From Candidatus Thermochlorobacteriaceae bacterium (GTDB taxonomy: Bacteria > Bacteroidota > Chlorobiia > Chlorobiales > Thermochlorobacteraceae): 64,000 nt of DNA. The notes under the pieces were generated by a model. That model ran no database searches. It was given only the letters and a program-made list of their open reading frames with translations, and had not been told where the DNA came from. The position numbers were made by a program, and so were the translations under genes. The stretch is from contig JAJUFC010000003.1 of assembly GCA_029263855.1 (NCBI GenBank), positions 1 through 64,000 of the forward strand. Reading direction: 5' to 3'. Below are positions 8,635 through 17,427 of the stretch, piece by piece. How positions within the stretch are numbered: position 1 is the stretch's first letter; each line of letters starts with the position of its first letter.

Positions 8635-10587
8635 CTACTTAGCGACGGCTTCTTCAATGCCAGCGAAAGCCAGCACACGCTTGGCAATGCTTTCCACGTC
8701 CAACCCAACTTCTTTGTGTAGTTCAGCGGGCGAGCCATGGTCGATGAAACGGTCAGGCAAACCAACCACACAGACTTTATTGCTGTAACCTTTTTCTTGC
8801 AGGTATTCCAACACCGCCGAGCCGAACCCACCTTTGATTGTGTTTTCTTCGATGGTTACAATGCGCTCGAAGCGTGCTGCAATTTCATCAATTAAATCAG
8901 TATCTAACGGTTTGACGAAACGCATATTTGCGACGAGTGCGGAAACACCACGCTCTTCAAGGAGTTTCGCAGCTTTAAGGGCGTTGTTGGTCATAACGCC
9001 AATGCCGAGAATGGCAATATCTGCCCCATCTCTCAACACTTCGCCTTTTCCGATTTCAATTTGATTGAACTCTTTACGCATTTGCATGCCAGTGGCGTTG
9101 CCGCGCGGATAGCGAAGCGCAATCGGTCCGTCGTCATACTTGATGGCGGTGTAGAGCATATCGCGGAGTTCTTGTTCGTTCATCGGTGCCATGATGACCA
9201 TTCTTGGGATAAGTCGGAGGTAAGAGAGGTCAAATGCGCCGTGGTGCGTCGGTCCGTCGGCACCGGCAAGTCCGCCTCTATCCATGGCGAAAACGACGTT
9301 CAGATTTTGAAGCGCGACGTCGTGAATAATTTGGTCGTAAGCACGTTGGAGGAAGGTTGAATAAATCGCACAAATGGGCTTCATGCCTTGTGTGGCTAAT
9401 CCTGCGGCGAAGGTTACGGCATGTTGCTCGGCGATGCCGACGTCGTAGAACTGTTCAGGTAAGACTTTGCCCAAAATTTTGAGCGATGTTCCCGAAGGCA
9501 TTGCCGCTGTAATGCCGATGATGCGTTTATCTTCTTGCGCGAGTTCTGTAATGGCGTTTCCGAATACGTCTTGATAAAGCGGCGGCGGTGGCGTGGTCGG
9601 CGGCGCGGCAAGCGATTTACCTGTGATTTTATCAAACGCCGTGCTTTGCGCATGCCATTTGAGTTGATCTTCTTCGGCAGGCTTGAACCCTTTGCCCTTC
9701 ACCGTAACAATGTGCAAGAGTTTCGGGTGCGGCAGGTCTCGCAACTCCTTCAAAATTTTCGCAAGATTGACGACGTCGTGCCCGTCAATCGGACCGAAGT
9801 ATCGAAATCCAAGTGCCTCGAAGAACGCGCCGGGCGTGAGTGCCGCTTTCAATCCTTGTTCCATGTTGAGTACGAACTTACGGGCTTTTTCACCGAACTC
9901 ATTGTTGCCGATGCGATTGAGAAAATCGGCAAAGTCGTTGCGAATTTTGTTGTAAGTCGAGTTCGTTGTAATGGCGGTGAGATGCTCTTTCAAGCCGCCG
10001 ACGTTGGGGTCGATAGACATGCAGTTGTCGTTGAGCACCACGAGCACATCAGTTTTGAGATGCCCAATGTGGTTCAGCCCTTCAAACGCCATGCCGCCCG
10101 TCATTGCGCCGTCGCCGATAACCGCAACGATTTTGTAATCTTCTTTTTTCAAATCGCGAGCGATTGCCATGCCAGCGGCGGCGGAAATTGAAGTCGAGGC
10201 ATGCCCTACGCCGAAGGTATCATACTCACTCTCGCTTCGCTTGGGAAAACCCGCGATGCCTTTGTATTGACGGTTCGTATGAAAGTATGCTTTTCGCCCT
10301 GTGAGAATTTTGTGAATGTAGGCTTGATGCCCGACATCCCACACAACTTGGTCTTTCGGCGTGTTATAGACATAATGCAGGGCGACGGAAATATCTGCCG
10401 CACCCAAACTTGCGCCGAAGTGCCCGCCATATTTTGAGACCACTTCAATGACGAAGTCTCTGCACTCTCTTGCGATTTCAGGCAGGTCTTCAATCGGGAA
10501 TTTCTTCAGGTCATCGGGAGAATTGATTTGCGAAAGCAGTCTTCCGAAATTCTTGAGTTCTTCGGAGACGGGATAAGGTTGTGACAT
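8635..10587 (-). CDS. dxs: 1-deoxy-D-xylulose-5-phosphate synthase
   Basis: This 650-residue enzyme condenses pyruvate and glyceraldehyde 3-phosphate to make DXP, the first step of the MEP isoprenoid pathway. The thiamine-diphosphate motif GDGAMTGG, ending in NDNCMSI, is present in the N-terminal domain. The YGGHFGASLGAADI histidine region is near residue 55. The central domain carries the catalytic Glu in DVGIAEQHAVTFAAG, and a transketolase C-domain follows (GVMTNNALKAAKLLEERG). Length is normal. It ends in a clear terminator. No other MEP genes are in the window. The FAD oxidoreductase at 6489 may use its isoprenoid products. Confidence 0.97.
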   Translation of the reverse strand: MSQPYPVSEELKNFGRLLSQINSPDDLKKFPIEDLPEIARECRDFVIEVVSKYGGHFGASLGAADISVALHYVYNTPKDQVVWDVGHQAYIHKILTGRKAYFHTNRQYKGIAGFPKRSESEYDTFGVGHASTSISAAAGMAIARDLKKEDYKIVAVIGDGAMTGGMAFEGLNHIGHLKTDVLVVLNDNCMSIDPNVGGLKEHLTAITTNSTYNKIRNDFADFLNRIGNNEFGEKARKFVLNMEQGLKAALTPGAFFEALGFRYFGPIDGHDVVNLAKILKELRDLPHPKLLHIVTVKGKGFKPAEEDQLKWHAQSTAFDKITGKSLAAPPTTPPPPLYQDVFGNAITELAQEDKRIIGITAAMPSGTSLKILGKVLPEQFYDVGIAEQHAVTFAAGLATQGMKPICAIYSTFLQRAYDQIIHDVALQNLNVVFAMDRGGLAGADGPTHHGAFDLSYLRLIPRMVIMAPMNEQELRDMLYTAIKYDDGPIALRYPRGNATGMQMRKEFNQIEIGKGEVLRDGADIAILGIGVMTNNALKAAKLLEERGVSALVANMRFVKPLDTDLIDEIAARFERIVTIEENTIKGGFGSAVLEYLQEKGYSNKVCVVGLPDRFIDHGSPAELHKEVGLDVESIAKRVLAFAGIEEAVAK

Positions 10588-10830
10588 GTTCGCAGGTATT
10601 TAGGTTCAAAGTTGTTTCATCAAACTTGAGACAGATAAGGTGGTAACGAAAAGAACACTTGAAATAATTTCAGCCCCTCAATATTGTTATTGTTTCAGCC
10701 TTCTCAAAATTACGACAATCCGCCGCCAATCGGAATGAAAGTCGGGTCGCTCAACTTCTCGCCCAATGCCGTTTTGACCGATACCGTTTTGACGAAGTTC
10801 TTCGCTGAAAATTATTCATTGGTATTGGTA

Positions 10831-12528
10831 TTATCCGTTGGTATAAACAGGTCCTCCGCCGCCTTCGGGCACTTTCCAAGTGATGACTTGATACGGGTCG
10901 GCAATGTCGCACGTTTTGCAATGCACACAGTTCGAGGCATTGATTTTCAGTTTCTTCGCGCCCGTCAGTTGATTGACGACTTCCATTTCATAGACATTTG
11001 CGGGGCAGAAGTGCTGGCAAGGATTTCCATACTCGACCGTGCATTTCGTATTGCAAATGTCGGTAATCAAATGCGGTTGAATGAAGAGATGACAAGGTTG
11101 GTCTTCTTCGTGTGTTGTGCCGCTTTCATAGATGTCGGTTAGTTTATCGAAGGTGAGTTTTCCATCGAACTTGAACTGGCGTTTTTCGAGCACATACTTG
11201 CGCGTTATGCTGGAAAGTCGTTGCATGTGCGTATGGTCGGGGTCTAAGGGCAAGCGTTCTTTGACGATTTTTCCTCCTAAAAGCATTTGCAAGCCAACGC
11301 GCACCATTCCCCAATATAAGCCCACGTTGAAGGCTTGGCGGAAGTTACGCACCTTATACATTTCCTTTTTCGCCCACGAGTTCTCGAAGCGGGTTTCATA
11401 GCCTTTGAGCGTGGCTTGGGAGAAATCGTCTTTAAGTAGGGCTTCGAAAATCGTTTCTGCCGCGAGCATGCCCGATTTCATCGCAAGATGAATCCCTTTG
11501 AGGCGCATCATGTTCATAAAGCCGCCTGATTCACCCGTAAGCAACAAGCCATCATGATAGAGTTTCGGCATTGAAAAATAGCCGCCGCCCGAAATCGTTT
11601 TCGCGCCGTAGCCGACCACCTTTCCGCCTTCCAAAAGCGCGCGCACAAAGGGGTGCGTCTTGAACTTCTGCAAGTTGTAGTGCGGGTCGTTGGCAGGCGA
11701 ACTTGCATCGAGCGCGGTAACAAACCCAACCGAGAGCGTCGTTTCGCTTATGGCATAAATCCAACTACCCCCATACACTTCAGGCGGAAGCGGATAGCCC
11801 ATCGTATGATACACCGTGCCTTTCTTAATTCTTCCCGCAGGAATTTCCCAAATTTCTTTGACGCCTGTTTCGTAAGACTGCGGATTTTTCTCTTTATCGA
11901 GGTTCAACTTCGAGACGATTTGTTTCGTCAGCGAGCCTCTCGGACCTTCGCCCAATACCGTTACTTTGGCGCGAATGTTCATGCCCGGCTCAAAGTTCGG
12001 TTTTGGATTGCCATTTTTATCAACACCCTTGTCATCGGTTTGAACGCCGACCACCTTTCCGCCTTCCATCAGCATTTGCGCGCCCGCAAACCCCGTGAAG
12101 ATGTTGACGCCCTTTTCTTCGGCAATTTTGCCAAGCCACGCGCCGAACTTGTTGAGCGAAATAATGTAGTTGCCATGGTTATTGAGCGGAGGCGGCGTAA
12201 TTGGAAAGGGAATTTTAGACTTTTCCGTCAGAAACACCACTTTCTCGGCGGTTACTTCCGATTCCAATGGACAATCTTTCTCTTTGAAATCAGGAATCAA
12301 CTCTTTGAGCGCGATAGGGTCTAAAACGGCACCCGAAAGCAAGTGCGCCCCAACACTTTGACCTTTTTCAAGAATCGCAATTTGAGGCGAAAGTGGGTTA
12401 TCGGGGTGTTTGGCGTTATGTTCGGCGATTAAATTCGAAAGATGTATGGCGGCAGAAAGGTTTGCCGCGCCCGCACCGACGAAGAGCACATCCATCTCCA
12501 TCGTCTCGCGCTGTATCATGTTACTCAT
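10831..12528 (-). CDS. Electron-transfer flavoprotein:ubiquinone oxidoreductase
   Basis: This 565-residue ETF-QO passes electrons from reduced ETF to the quinone pool during fatty-acid or amino-acid oxidation. The FAD motif DVLFVGAGAANLSAA is near residues 9-23. A 4Fe-4S domain closes the protein: Cys508 in HFCPANVYE plus Cys534, Cys537 and Cys540 in NCVHCKTCD match the four cluster ligands of the family, and PEGGGGPVY is the usual tail. A hydrophobic loop for monotopic membrane attachment is expected in the middle. ETF alpha/beta and acyl-CoA dehydrogenases are not in the window. Its presence suggests a respiratory chain using quinones. Confidence 0.95.
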   Translation of the reverse strand: MSNMIQRETMEMDVLFVGAGAANLSAAIHLSNLIAEHNAKHPDNPLSPQIAILEKGQSVGAHLLSGAVLDPIALKELIPDFKEKDCPLESEVTAEKVVFLTEKSKIPFPITPPPLNNHGNYIISLNKFGAWLGKIAEEKGVNIFTGFAGAQMLMEGGKVVGVQTDDKGVDKNGNPKPNFEPGMNIRAKVTVLGEGPRGSLTKQIVSKLNLDKEKNPQSYETGVKEIWEIPAGRIKKGTVYHTMGYPLPPEVYGGSWIYAISETTLSVGFVTALDASSPANDPHYNLQKFKTHPFVRALLEGGKVVGYGAKTISGGGYFSMPKLYHDGLLLTGESGGFMNMMRLKGIHLAMKSGMLAAETIFEALLKDDFSQATLKGYETRFENSWAKKEMYKVRNFRQAFNVGLYWGMVRVGLQMLLGGKIVKERLPLDPDHTHMQRLSSITRKYVLEKRQFKFDGKLTFDKLTDIYESGTTHEEDQPCHLFIQPHLITDICNTKCTVEYGNPCQHFCPANVYEMEVVNQLTGAKKLKINASNCVHCKTCDIADPYQVITWKVPEGGGGPVYTNG

Positions 12529-12710
12529 AAAATTTTCTATAATTTGATTTGAATGTTAAATTTCAGAGCAAAATATAACGCTATCGTAATTCTCAAAAGC
12601 GATTTTGTTATATTCAACCCTCGAGTAGGCTAACAACAATCTTCATTGCCGCGACGTTTAAGACAACACGTGCAGTGGCGGCATTTAACTTCTCCAATTC
12701 AGACAAGTAT

Positions 12711-13325
12711 ATGACTCGGAAAATTTTGCTTGCCGACGACGACCAAGATATTCACCTCTACATTCAGTCGGTGCTTCAATCTCAATGGCTTTCCATTAAG
12801 TCCGTCTACACAGGCAAGGAAGCCCTCGATGAGTTTCAAGCGATGAGTTATGACTTGATTATCACCGACCTTTCTATGCCCGAAATGAATGGTTTGAACT
12901 TTATGAAGGCACTCTTCCAATCCAAGTTCGCCGTTCCGCCTGTCGTGGTGCTTAGCTCTATTTCCGATACAAACTTGATTATGAAGTGCCTCAATGTCGG
13001 GGTTTCCGATTACATCTTGAAGCCTGCTGACCCGACGCGCATACGCAAAACCGTCTATGGCATTCTGCACTTGGACGAAAGTGGCAAGCCGATTGAAAAC
13101 CGCCCGCTTTCCAGCTACATGGGCGAAATTACGATGCAAAAACTCACAGGAAAGTTGCTCATTGAAGATGGACGCAATAAAGGCGAACTGCACTACGAAG
13201 AGGGAAAACTTCGACATGTTACCTTCGCTGGCCTGACTGGACTCGACGCGCTTGAAGCGGCAAAGAGCACGAAGTTTTTGCAAACTAAGTTCGTTCAAGG
13301 CGAACCGATTTCGCCTCAATCATGA
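12711..13325 (+). CDS. Response regulator with PatA/DUF4388-like C-terminus
   Basis: This 204-residue protein starts with a receiver domain: acidic pocket Asp9-Asp11, phospho-acceptor Asp53 in DLIITDLSMPEMNG, and conserved Lys104 in ILKPAD. The C-terminal 75 residues (SSYMGEITMQKLTGKLLIEDG, then GELHYEEGKLRHVTFAG, then DALEAA) resemble the end of a DUF4388/PatA-type domain found in regulators of motility and polarity. No DNA-binding domain is present, so it probably acts through protein contacts. The start at 12711 is chosen because the receiver begins at once; a GTG at 12675 would add 12 residues. It overlaps the next regulator by 4 bases. Confidence 0.85.
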   Translation: MTRKILLADDDQDIHLYIQSVLQSQWLSIKSVYTGKEALDEFQAMSYDLIITDLSMPEMNGLNFMKALFQSKFAVPPVVVLSSISDTNLIMKCLNVGVSDYILKPADPTRIRKTVYGILHLDESGKPIENRPLSSYMGEITMQKLTGKLLIEDGRNKGELHYEEGKLRHVTFAGLTGLDALEAAKSTKFLQTKFVQGEPISPQS

Positions 13326-13774
13326 ATTGCCTTGAGCACCGTATTACTCTGAAACCGTCTCTCGATAGAACGATGCAAGAGAATCTTTTACAACCTACCC
13401 CTCGCAGAATTCTTATCATCGATGACGAAGAAGACACTCATCTTCTCTTAAAAGCCGCTCTCAAAAGTTTTCCAATCGATTACATCGACCTCTTTGATGG
13501 AGAAAGTGCGATTGCCCAAATCGACAAAGCACGCTACGATATGATTTTTCTTGATGTGATGATGCCGAATGGTTCGGGCGGCGATTTCCTTCAATACGCT
13601 CTCGACAACGCCGTGAACTTGCCAACAATCGTTTTACTCACCTCGCTTCGCGACGCTTCCTTTACGCGAAATGCACTCGGAATCGGCGTCGCCGAAGTGC
13701 TTCAAAAGCCTGTTCAGCCCGACGATTTACGCCAAATCGTCAGCAAATATCTTTTCCCTCATTTTCAATCCTAA
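13322..13774 (+). CDS. Single-domain response regulator (CheY-like)
   Basis: The protein is a lone receiver domain with acidic residues in RRILIIDDEEDTH, phospho-acceptor Asp in DMIFLDVMMPNGSGG, a Thr/Ser switch in IVLLTSLRD and Lys in VLQKPVQPDD. It is 150 residues from the ATG at 13322, whose ATGA overlaps the stop of the preceding regulator and suggests translational coupling. An internal ATG at 13373 would give a 133-residue protein that begins closer to the domain. With the neighbouring PatA-like regulator it probably forms a phosphorelay pair; no histidine kinase is in the window. Confidence 0.88.
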   Translation: MNCLEHRITLKPSLDRTMQENLLQPTPRRILIIDDEEDTHLLLKAALKSFPIDYIDLFDGESAIAQIDKARYDMIFLDVMMPNGSGGDFLQYALDNAVNLPTIVLLTSLRDASFTRNALGIGVAEVLQKPVQPDDLRQIVSKYLFPHFQS

Positions 13775-13785
13775 ACGAACTTGCT

Positions 13786-14307
13786 ATGTCTTGCCGCTCG
13801 CGTCTGCTTGTGCTCATGCCTTTCTTTTTGGTTGTGCTTTCAGGGTGCACTTCCTCGCATTTCACGCTTGAAGATGCCGAGACGAAGGAGAAAATGATTT
13901 TGGGAACTTGCACTTGGAACGAATGGAAACAAAACGCCGCATGGAGCAGCTACGACGCTCCCGACTACAAGCCCGACCCCGATGCCGTCGCTCGCCTTAC
14001 GCCGCTCATCAAAAGTCCTGACCTTTCGCTCATCACTTTCGGTGGAAGTTGGTGCGGCGACACAAAGGCAGAATTTCCAAAATACTTCAAACTCTTTTCC
14101 GCGCTCAACCTTCCGCAATCGTCGCTCTCACTTCACGGCGTTTCGCGCAAGAAAAAAGAGCCGTCGGGCATTGCCGAGCGTTACAGCATTAAGCGCGTGC
14201 CAACCTTAATCGTCTTGAAGGGCGGAAAAGAAATCGGTCGGATTGAGGAATATCCGACCGAAAGCATTGAGAAAGATTTGCTCAAAATCCTGACAAAATC
14301 AAAATAG
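13786..14307 (+). CDS. Thioredoxin-fold lipoprotein with a single active-site Cys
   Basis: This 173-residue protein has a signal peptide and lipobox LSGC (lipidated Cys21), so it should sit in the cell envelope. A thioredoxin-like fold follows: ITFGGSWCGDTKAEFPKY, a cis-Pro loop at KRVPTLIVLKGGKEIGR and a final helix. The usual CxxC is reduced to Cys90-Gly-Asp-Thr, so it cannot perform ordinary two-Cys thiol-disulfide exchange; a one-Cys or binding role is more likely. It follows the CheY-like gene by 11 bases, suggesting one transcript. Confidence 0.75.
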   Translation: MSCRSRLLVLMPFFLVVLSGCTSSHFTLEDAETKEKMILGTCTWNEWKQNAAWSSYDAPDYKPDPDAVARLTPLIKSPDLSLITFGGSWCGDTKAEFPKYFKLFSALNLPQSSLSLHGVSRKKKEPSGIAERYSIKRVPTLIVLKGGKEIGRIEEYPTESIEKDLLKILTKSK

Positions 14308-14314
14308 TTTTCAC

Positions 14315-14785
14315 TTATGCCAGCGCGGCTTCAATCGCTTGCTTGATGCGCTCCGATTCAGGCGCAACGCCGCTCTCGAACCGCGCAACGACATTCCCGT
14401 TTTTATCCAGCACGAACTTCTCAAAATTCCACTTTACATCACCTTTTGTTTGGGCGTTTTCTTTGAGCCACTTGTAAAAGGGGTGCGCGCCTTCGCCATT
14501 GACATCAATTTTCGCCATCATATCGAACTTCACGCCATAGTTCGAGGTGCAGAATTTCTCGATTTCTTCATTCGTGCCCGGCTCTTGTCTGCCGAATTGA
14601 TTGCACGGAAATCCAATGACGCTCAAGCCTTTATCGTGATAGGCTTCGTGTAAGGCTTCGAGCCCTCTGTATTGCGGCGTGTATCCGCACTTTGAAGCCA
14701 CATTGACTACAATCAAGGCTCTGCCTTTATAGTCGGAAAGGCGTTTGGTTTCGCCTTTGATATTTTCAAAAGTAAAGTCTGACAT
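14315..14785 (-). CDS. Glutathione peroxidase-family thiol peroxidase
   Basis: This 156-residue enzyme reduces peroxides in the manner of bacterial GPx (BsaA/BtuE). It has the peroxidatic Cys33 in NVASKCGYTPQY, GFPCNQFGRQEPG with its conserved Gln near 63, and KWNFEKFVLDKNG with the conserved Trp and Asn. Cys is used rather than Sec, so thioredoxin is the probable reductant. The ATG at 14785 begins directly at the domain; a longer frame to 14854 adds 23 residues without family support. It converges on the thioredoxin-like lipoprotein, with only 7 bases between the stops. Confidence 0.93.
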   Translation of the reverse strand: MSDFTFENIKGETKRLSDYKGRALIVVNVASKCGYTPQYRGLEALHEAYHDKGLSVIGFPCNQFGRQEPGTNEEIEKFCTSNYGVKFDMMAKIDVNGEGAHPFYKWLKENAQTKGDVKWNFEKFVLDKNGNVVARFESGVAPESERIKQAIEAALA

Positions 14786-14860
14786 GAAACTTGGTAAGTT
14801 TAGGTTCAAGAAACTGAATGACGACTGCAAAACGCCATAAGGCACGCCAAACATTCCGCC

Positions 14861-16162
14861 TCACTTTTTTTTCTTTGGCACATACACCAGCGTTGAGAAC
14901 GGACATTGCTTGAAAAGCGATTCAGCAACCGTGCGTATTTGCTTGGGCGAAACAGCGTTAATGGCGTCCAATACTTCTGTGTCGGAACGGAATCGCCCGA
15001 AGTAATACAAATCTCGCGCAAGGTGATTCATACGCGCCGACATATTTTCTTGGCTCATAATGATTCCGCCTTTGAGTTGCGCTTTGTTCAATTCAAGTTC
15101 CTTTTCAGGCACGAGTTTATCGGCAATTTTTTCAATCTCTTCTCGAATCAATGCCAGCGATTTTTGCACCTTGTTGGAATCCGTGCCGACATAAACATTG
15201 AACAAATTGACTTCGTCGCCCGAATTGAAATTTGAAAACACGCTGTAAGCAAGCCCGTATTTTTCGCGCAACTTCAAGTTCAAGCGCGAACTCATGCCGC
15301 CGCCCAAAATCATGTTGAGCAAGAGCACCGCATAAAAGTCTTTATCGTTTCGCTCGAATGGAAATCCTGTAACCACATGCGCCTGTGAAATTGGCTTTGT
15401 AATTTCTTTTTCAAAGGCTTTGTAGGAACTCACCGCGTATTGTTCACGGGTGCGCGTAGAAGTTTGATGCAACTTTGGAACATACTTTTCGGCGAGTTTA
15501 ACCATTGCCGAATGTTTGAGATTGCCTGCCGCCGCTAAAATCATTCTGTCGGGCGTGTAGTAAGTGTGAAGATGATCGAGCACTTTTTTGCGCGTAAAGG
15601 AGCGAACGGTTTTTTCCGTGCCCGCAATCGGAAGAGCAAATGGGTGATGGTTGTAGACGAACTTATCGAAGTCCTCGAAAATGACATCGTCGGGCGTGTC
15701 GTCCGCACTTTTGATTTCTTCAATCACGACGTCTTTTTCTTTTTCAAGTTCTTTTTGTGGGAAGGTTGGATTGAAGACCAAGTCGGTCAGCACATCGACG
15801 GCAATATCGCTGTATTCATCGAGCACGCGAGCGTAGAAGCATGTATTTTCTTTTGAGGTAAAGGCGTTGAGGTAGCCGCCGACGCGCTCCAAACTTTTTG
15901 AGATTTCGATATAATCGCGTTTTTTCGTGCCTTTGAAAACGAGATGCTCGATAAAGTGGGAAATGCCCGCCGTCTCTTTGGTTTCGTCGCGCGAGCCGGT
16001 TTCTGTCCATAATCCAATCGATGCTGAGCGCACGGTCGGCACGTATTCCGTAATCACGATTAGCCCGTTTGGCAAGACGGTTTTTTCAACATTGTTCGGT
16101 TGCGACGATTTGGCGGTCGGCGTTGTAAAGCGTCCTCGTGTGTGCATGTCGGAGAGAAGCAT
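14861..16162 (-). CDS. M16 family zinc peptidase
   Basis: This 433-residue protein resembles bacterial processing-peptidase-like members of family M16 (PqqL/YmxG group). The inverted zinc motif HxxEH is HFIEH at 69-73. The third ligand is a Glu near 149 in DVVIEEIKSADDTPDD, at the expected distance of about 75 residues. A second half-domain (M16_C) with GGGMSSRLNLKLREKYGLAY follows. No signal peptide is evident, so it is probably cytoplasmic. ATG alternatives are at 16162 and 16147. It lies just upstream of the GPx gene on the same strand, which starts 75 bases after it. Confidence 0.93.
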   Translation of the reverse strand: MLLSDMHTRGRFTTPTAKSSQPNNVEKTVLPNGLIVITEYVPTVRSASIGLWTETGSRDETKETAGISHFIEHLVFKGTKKRDYIEISKSLERVGGYLNAFTSKENTCFYARVLDEYSDIAVDVLTDLVFNPTFPQKELEKEKDVVIEEIKSADDTPDDVIFEDFDKFVYNHHPFALPIAGTEKTVRSFTRKKVLDHLHTYYTPDRMILAAAGNLKHSAMVKLAEKYVPKLHQTSTRTREQYAVSSYKAFEKEITKPISQAHVVTGFPFERNDKDFYAVLLLNMILGGGMSSRLNLKLREKYGLAYSVFSNFNSGDEVNLFNVYVGTDSNKVQKSLALIREEIEKIADKLVPEKELELNKAQLKGGIIMSQENMSARMNHLARDLYYFGRFRSDTEVLDAINAVSPKQIRTVAESLFKQCPFSTLVYVPKKKK

Positions 16163-16283
16163 TTTGAAAAGTTACATTTGAAAGCGTGCGAATATACAAC
16201 GAAAAATCGGGCGTGATTGTTTTTCGTCTGTCGGCTTCGTTTGCGTATCACATTTTCCAACAGGGGTTTCATCAACTTTGATT

Positions 16284-16844
16284 ATGAACAAAACTTACTT
16301 CGAACTCTTCGGATTAGACGAAAAACTCAATCTCGATACCAAATTGCTCCAAAAGCAATTCTACGCACTCTCGCGCGAACTTCACCCTGACTTTCACCAA
16401 AGCGGCACCAAAGCTGAACAAGCCCAAAGCCTTGATGCCTCATCGTTTCTCAATCAGGCTTTTCTCACGCTTAAAGACCGAGAAAAACGACTGCTCTATG
16501 TGATTGGACTTCATTTGGGCGATATTACCGAAGCCGAAAAAAAACAAACGCCGCCCGAACTCTTGATGGAACTGATGGAACTGCGCGAACTGCTCGAGGA
16601 GCACAAACACGCGCCGACAGAATCGCTCCGCACCTCGCTTCTTGCTTCGCTTTCCGACCTACAAGCACGCCAAAAAACTTGCGACGATGATATTGACGCC
16701 CTCTGTGAAAAGTTCGATGTCGCAACCACGCTCGAAGTGCGCAAATCTATTCTTTCTCAAATCCGCACAGTTATGCTGAAAAAAAATTTCCTGCGCTCGC
16801 TCGCCCGTACGATTGATTCCGAACTCAACCCGTCAGAAGTGTAA
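16284..16844 (+). CDS. hscB: Fe-S co-chaperone HscB-like J-domain protein
   Basis: This 186-residue protein has an N-terminal J-domain with the HPD motif at 34-36 (ELHPDFH). A C-terminal helical region (LLMELMELRELLEE) matches the scaffold-binding part of HscB, the co-chaperone of HscA in iron-sulfur cluster transfer from IscU. Length is right for HscB. An in-frame TTG lies two codons before the ATG at 16284, but the ATG is preferred. HscA, IscU and IscS are not in the window, so the gene is separated from a classic isc operon. Confidence 0.85.
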   Translation: MNKTYFELFGLDEKLNLDTKLLQKQFYALSRELHPDFHQSGTKAEQAQSLDASSFLNQAFLTLKDREKRLLYVIGLHLGDITEAEKKQTPPELLMELMELRELLEEHKHAPTESLRTSLLASLSDLQARQKTCDDDIDALCEKFDVATTLEVRKSILSQIRTVMLKKNFLRSLARTIDSELNPSEV

Positions 16845-16932
16845 CCGAAACTTGTTTGAAAAAAATGTAACTTGCACCCGTTCAATACACTTTGTTTTGA
16901 ACATTTCTTGAACATTTTAAGAGCCAACCGCG

Positions 16933-17427
16933 ATGAAATATCAAGCCGCAATCCATCAATCCGCCTTTGAAGTTGAACCGCTCAGCACCGATGCCGTGAG
17001 CATTAACGGTGCAAAAAAAGAATCGCGCCTTGTTCAACTTTCGGAACGCTTTTATCACTTCATTTATGAAGGCAAAGTCTTTCGAGTTGAATCCGTTAAA
17101 ACCGACGACGGATTTAATTTCAAAATCAACGGTGAACTTGTTTCGGTTGAAGTCAAAGACGAATTGCAACTGATGCTCGATAAAATGGGCGGAAGTGCGA
17201 AAAAGAAAGCGGCATCGGGCGACATCAAAGCCCCAATGCCGGGCTTGGTCGTTAAACTTTCGGTTTCGGTTGGCGAGAGCGTCAAGAAAGGGCAAGGCTT
17301 GCTCATTTTGGAGGCGATGAAAATGCAGAATGAAATTAAATCTCCCACTGACGGCGTTGTCAAGGAAATCAAAGTCTCCGAAAAACAAGCGGTTGAAAAA
17401 AATCACCTCTTGATGAAACTTGAGTAA
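16933..17427 (+). CDS. Biotin carboxyl carrier protein (acyl-CoA carboxylase type)
   Basis: This 164-residue protein has an N-terminal beta-rich region and a C-terminal biotinyl domain with ILEAMKMQNEI, where Lys130 is the biotinylation site, followed by SPTDGVVKEIKV. The N-terminal part resembles the region before the biotin domain of propionyl-CoA carboxylase or pyruvate/oxaloacetate carboxylase subunits rather than AccB, so it probably carries carboxyl groups for an acyl-CoA carboxylase coded elsewhere. Its stop overlaps the next gene's TTG start by 8 bases. Confidence 0.85.
   Translation: MKYQAAIHQSAFEVEPLSTDAVSINGAKKESRLVQLSERFYHFIYEGKVFRVESVKTDDGFNFKINGELVSVEVKDELQLMLDKMGGSAKKKAASGDIKAPMPGLVVKLSVSVGESVKKGQGLLILEAMKMQNEIKSPTDGVVKEIKVSEKQAVEKNHLLMKLE

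Noticed and set aside
9535-10191. A 218-codon open frame antisense to dxs.
   Set aside because: It mirrors dxs codons, has no start signal or family-like content, and dxs is certain.
10588-10830. Open frames on both strands in the dxs/ETF-QO gap, including a 33-codon stretch ending near 10725 that reads like coding sequence.
   Set aside because: No start codon or ribosome site opens it, a stop sits just upstream in frame, and no family is recognised.
11653-12324. A 223-codon open frame antisense to the ETF-QO gene.
   Set aside because: It is a shadow of the ETF-QO codons with an Arg/Phe-rich product and no recognisable motif.
12699-13319. A 206-codon open frame antisense to the PatA-like regulator.
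   Set aside because: The product is Arg/Val-rich with no motif, and the sense gene has clear receiver residues.
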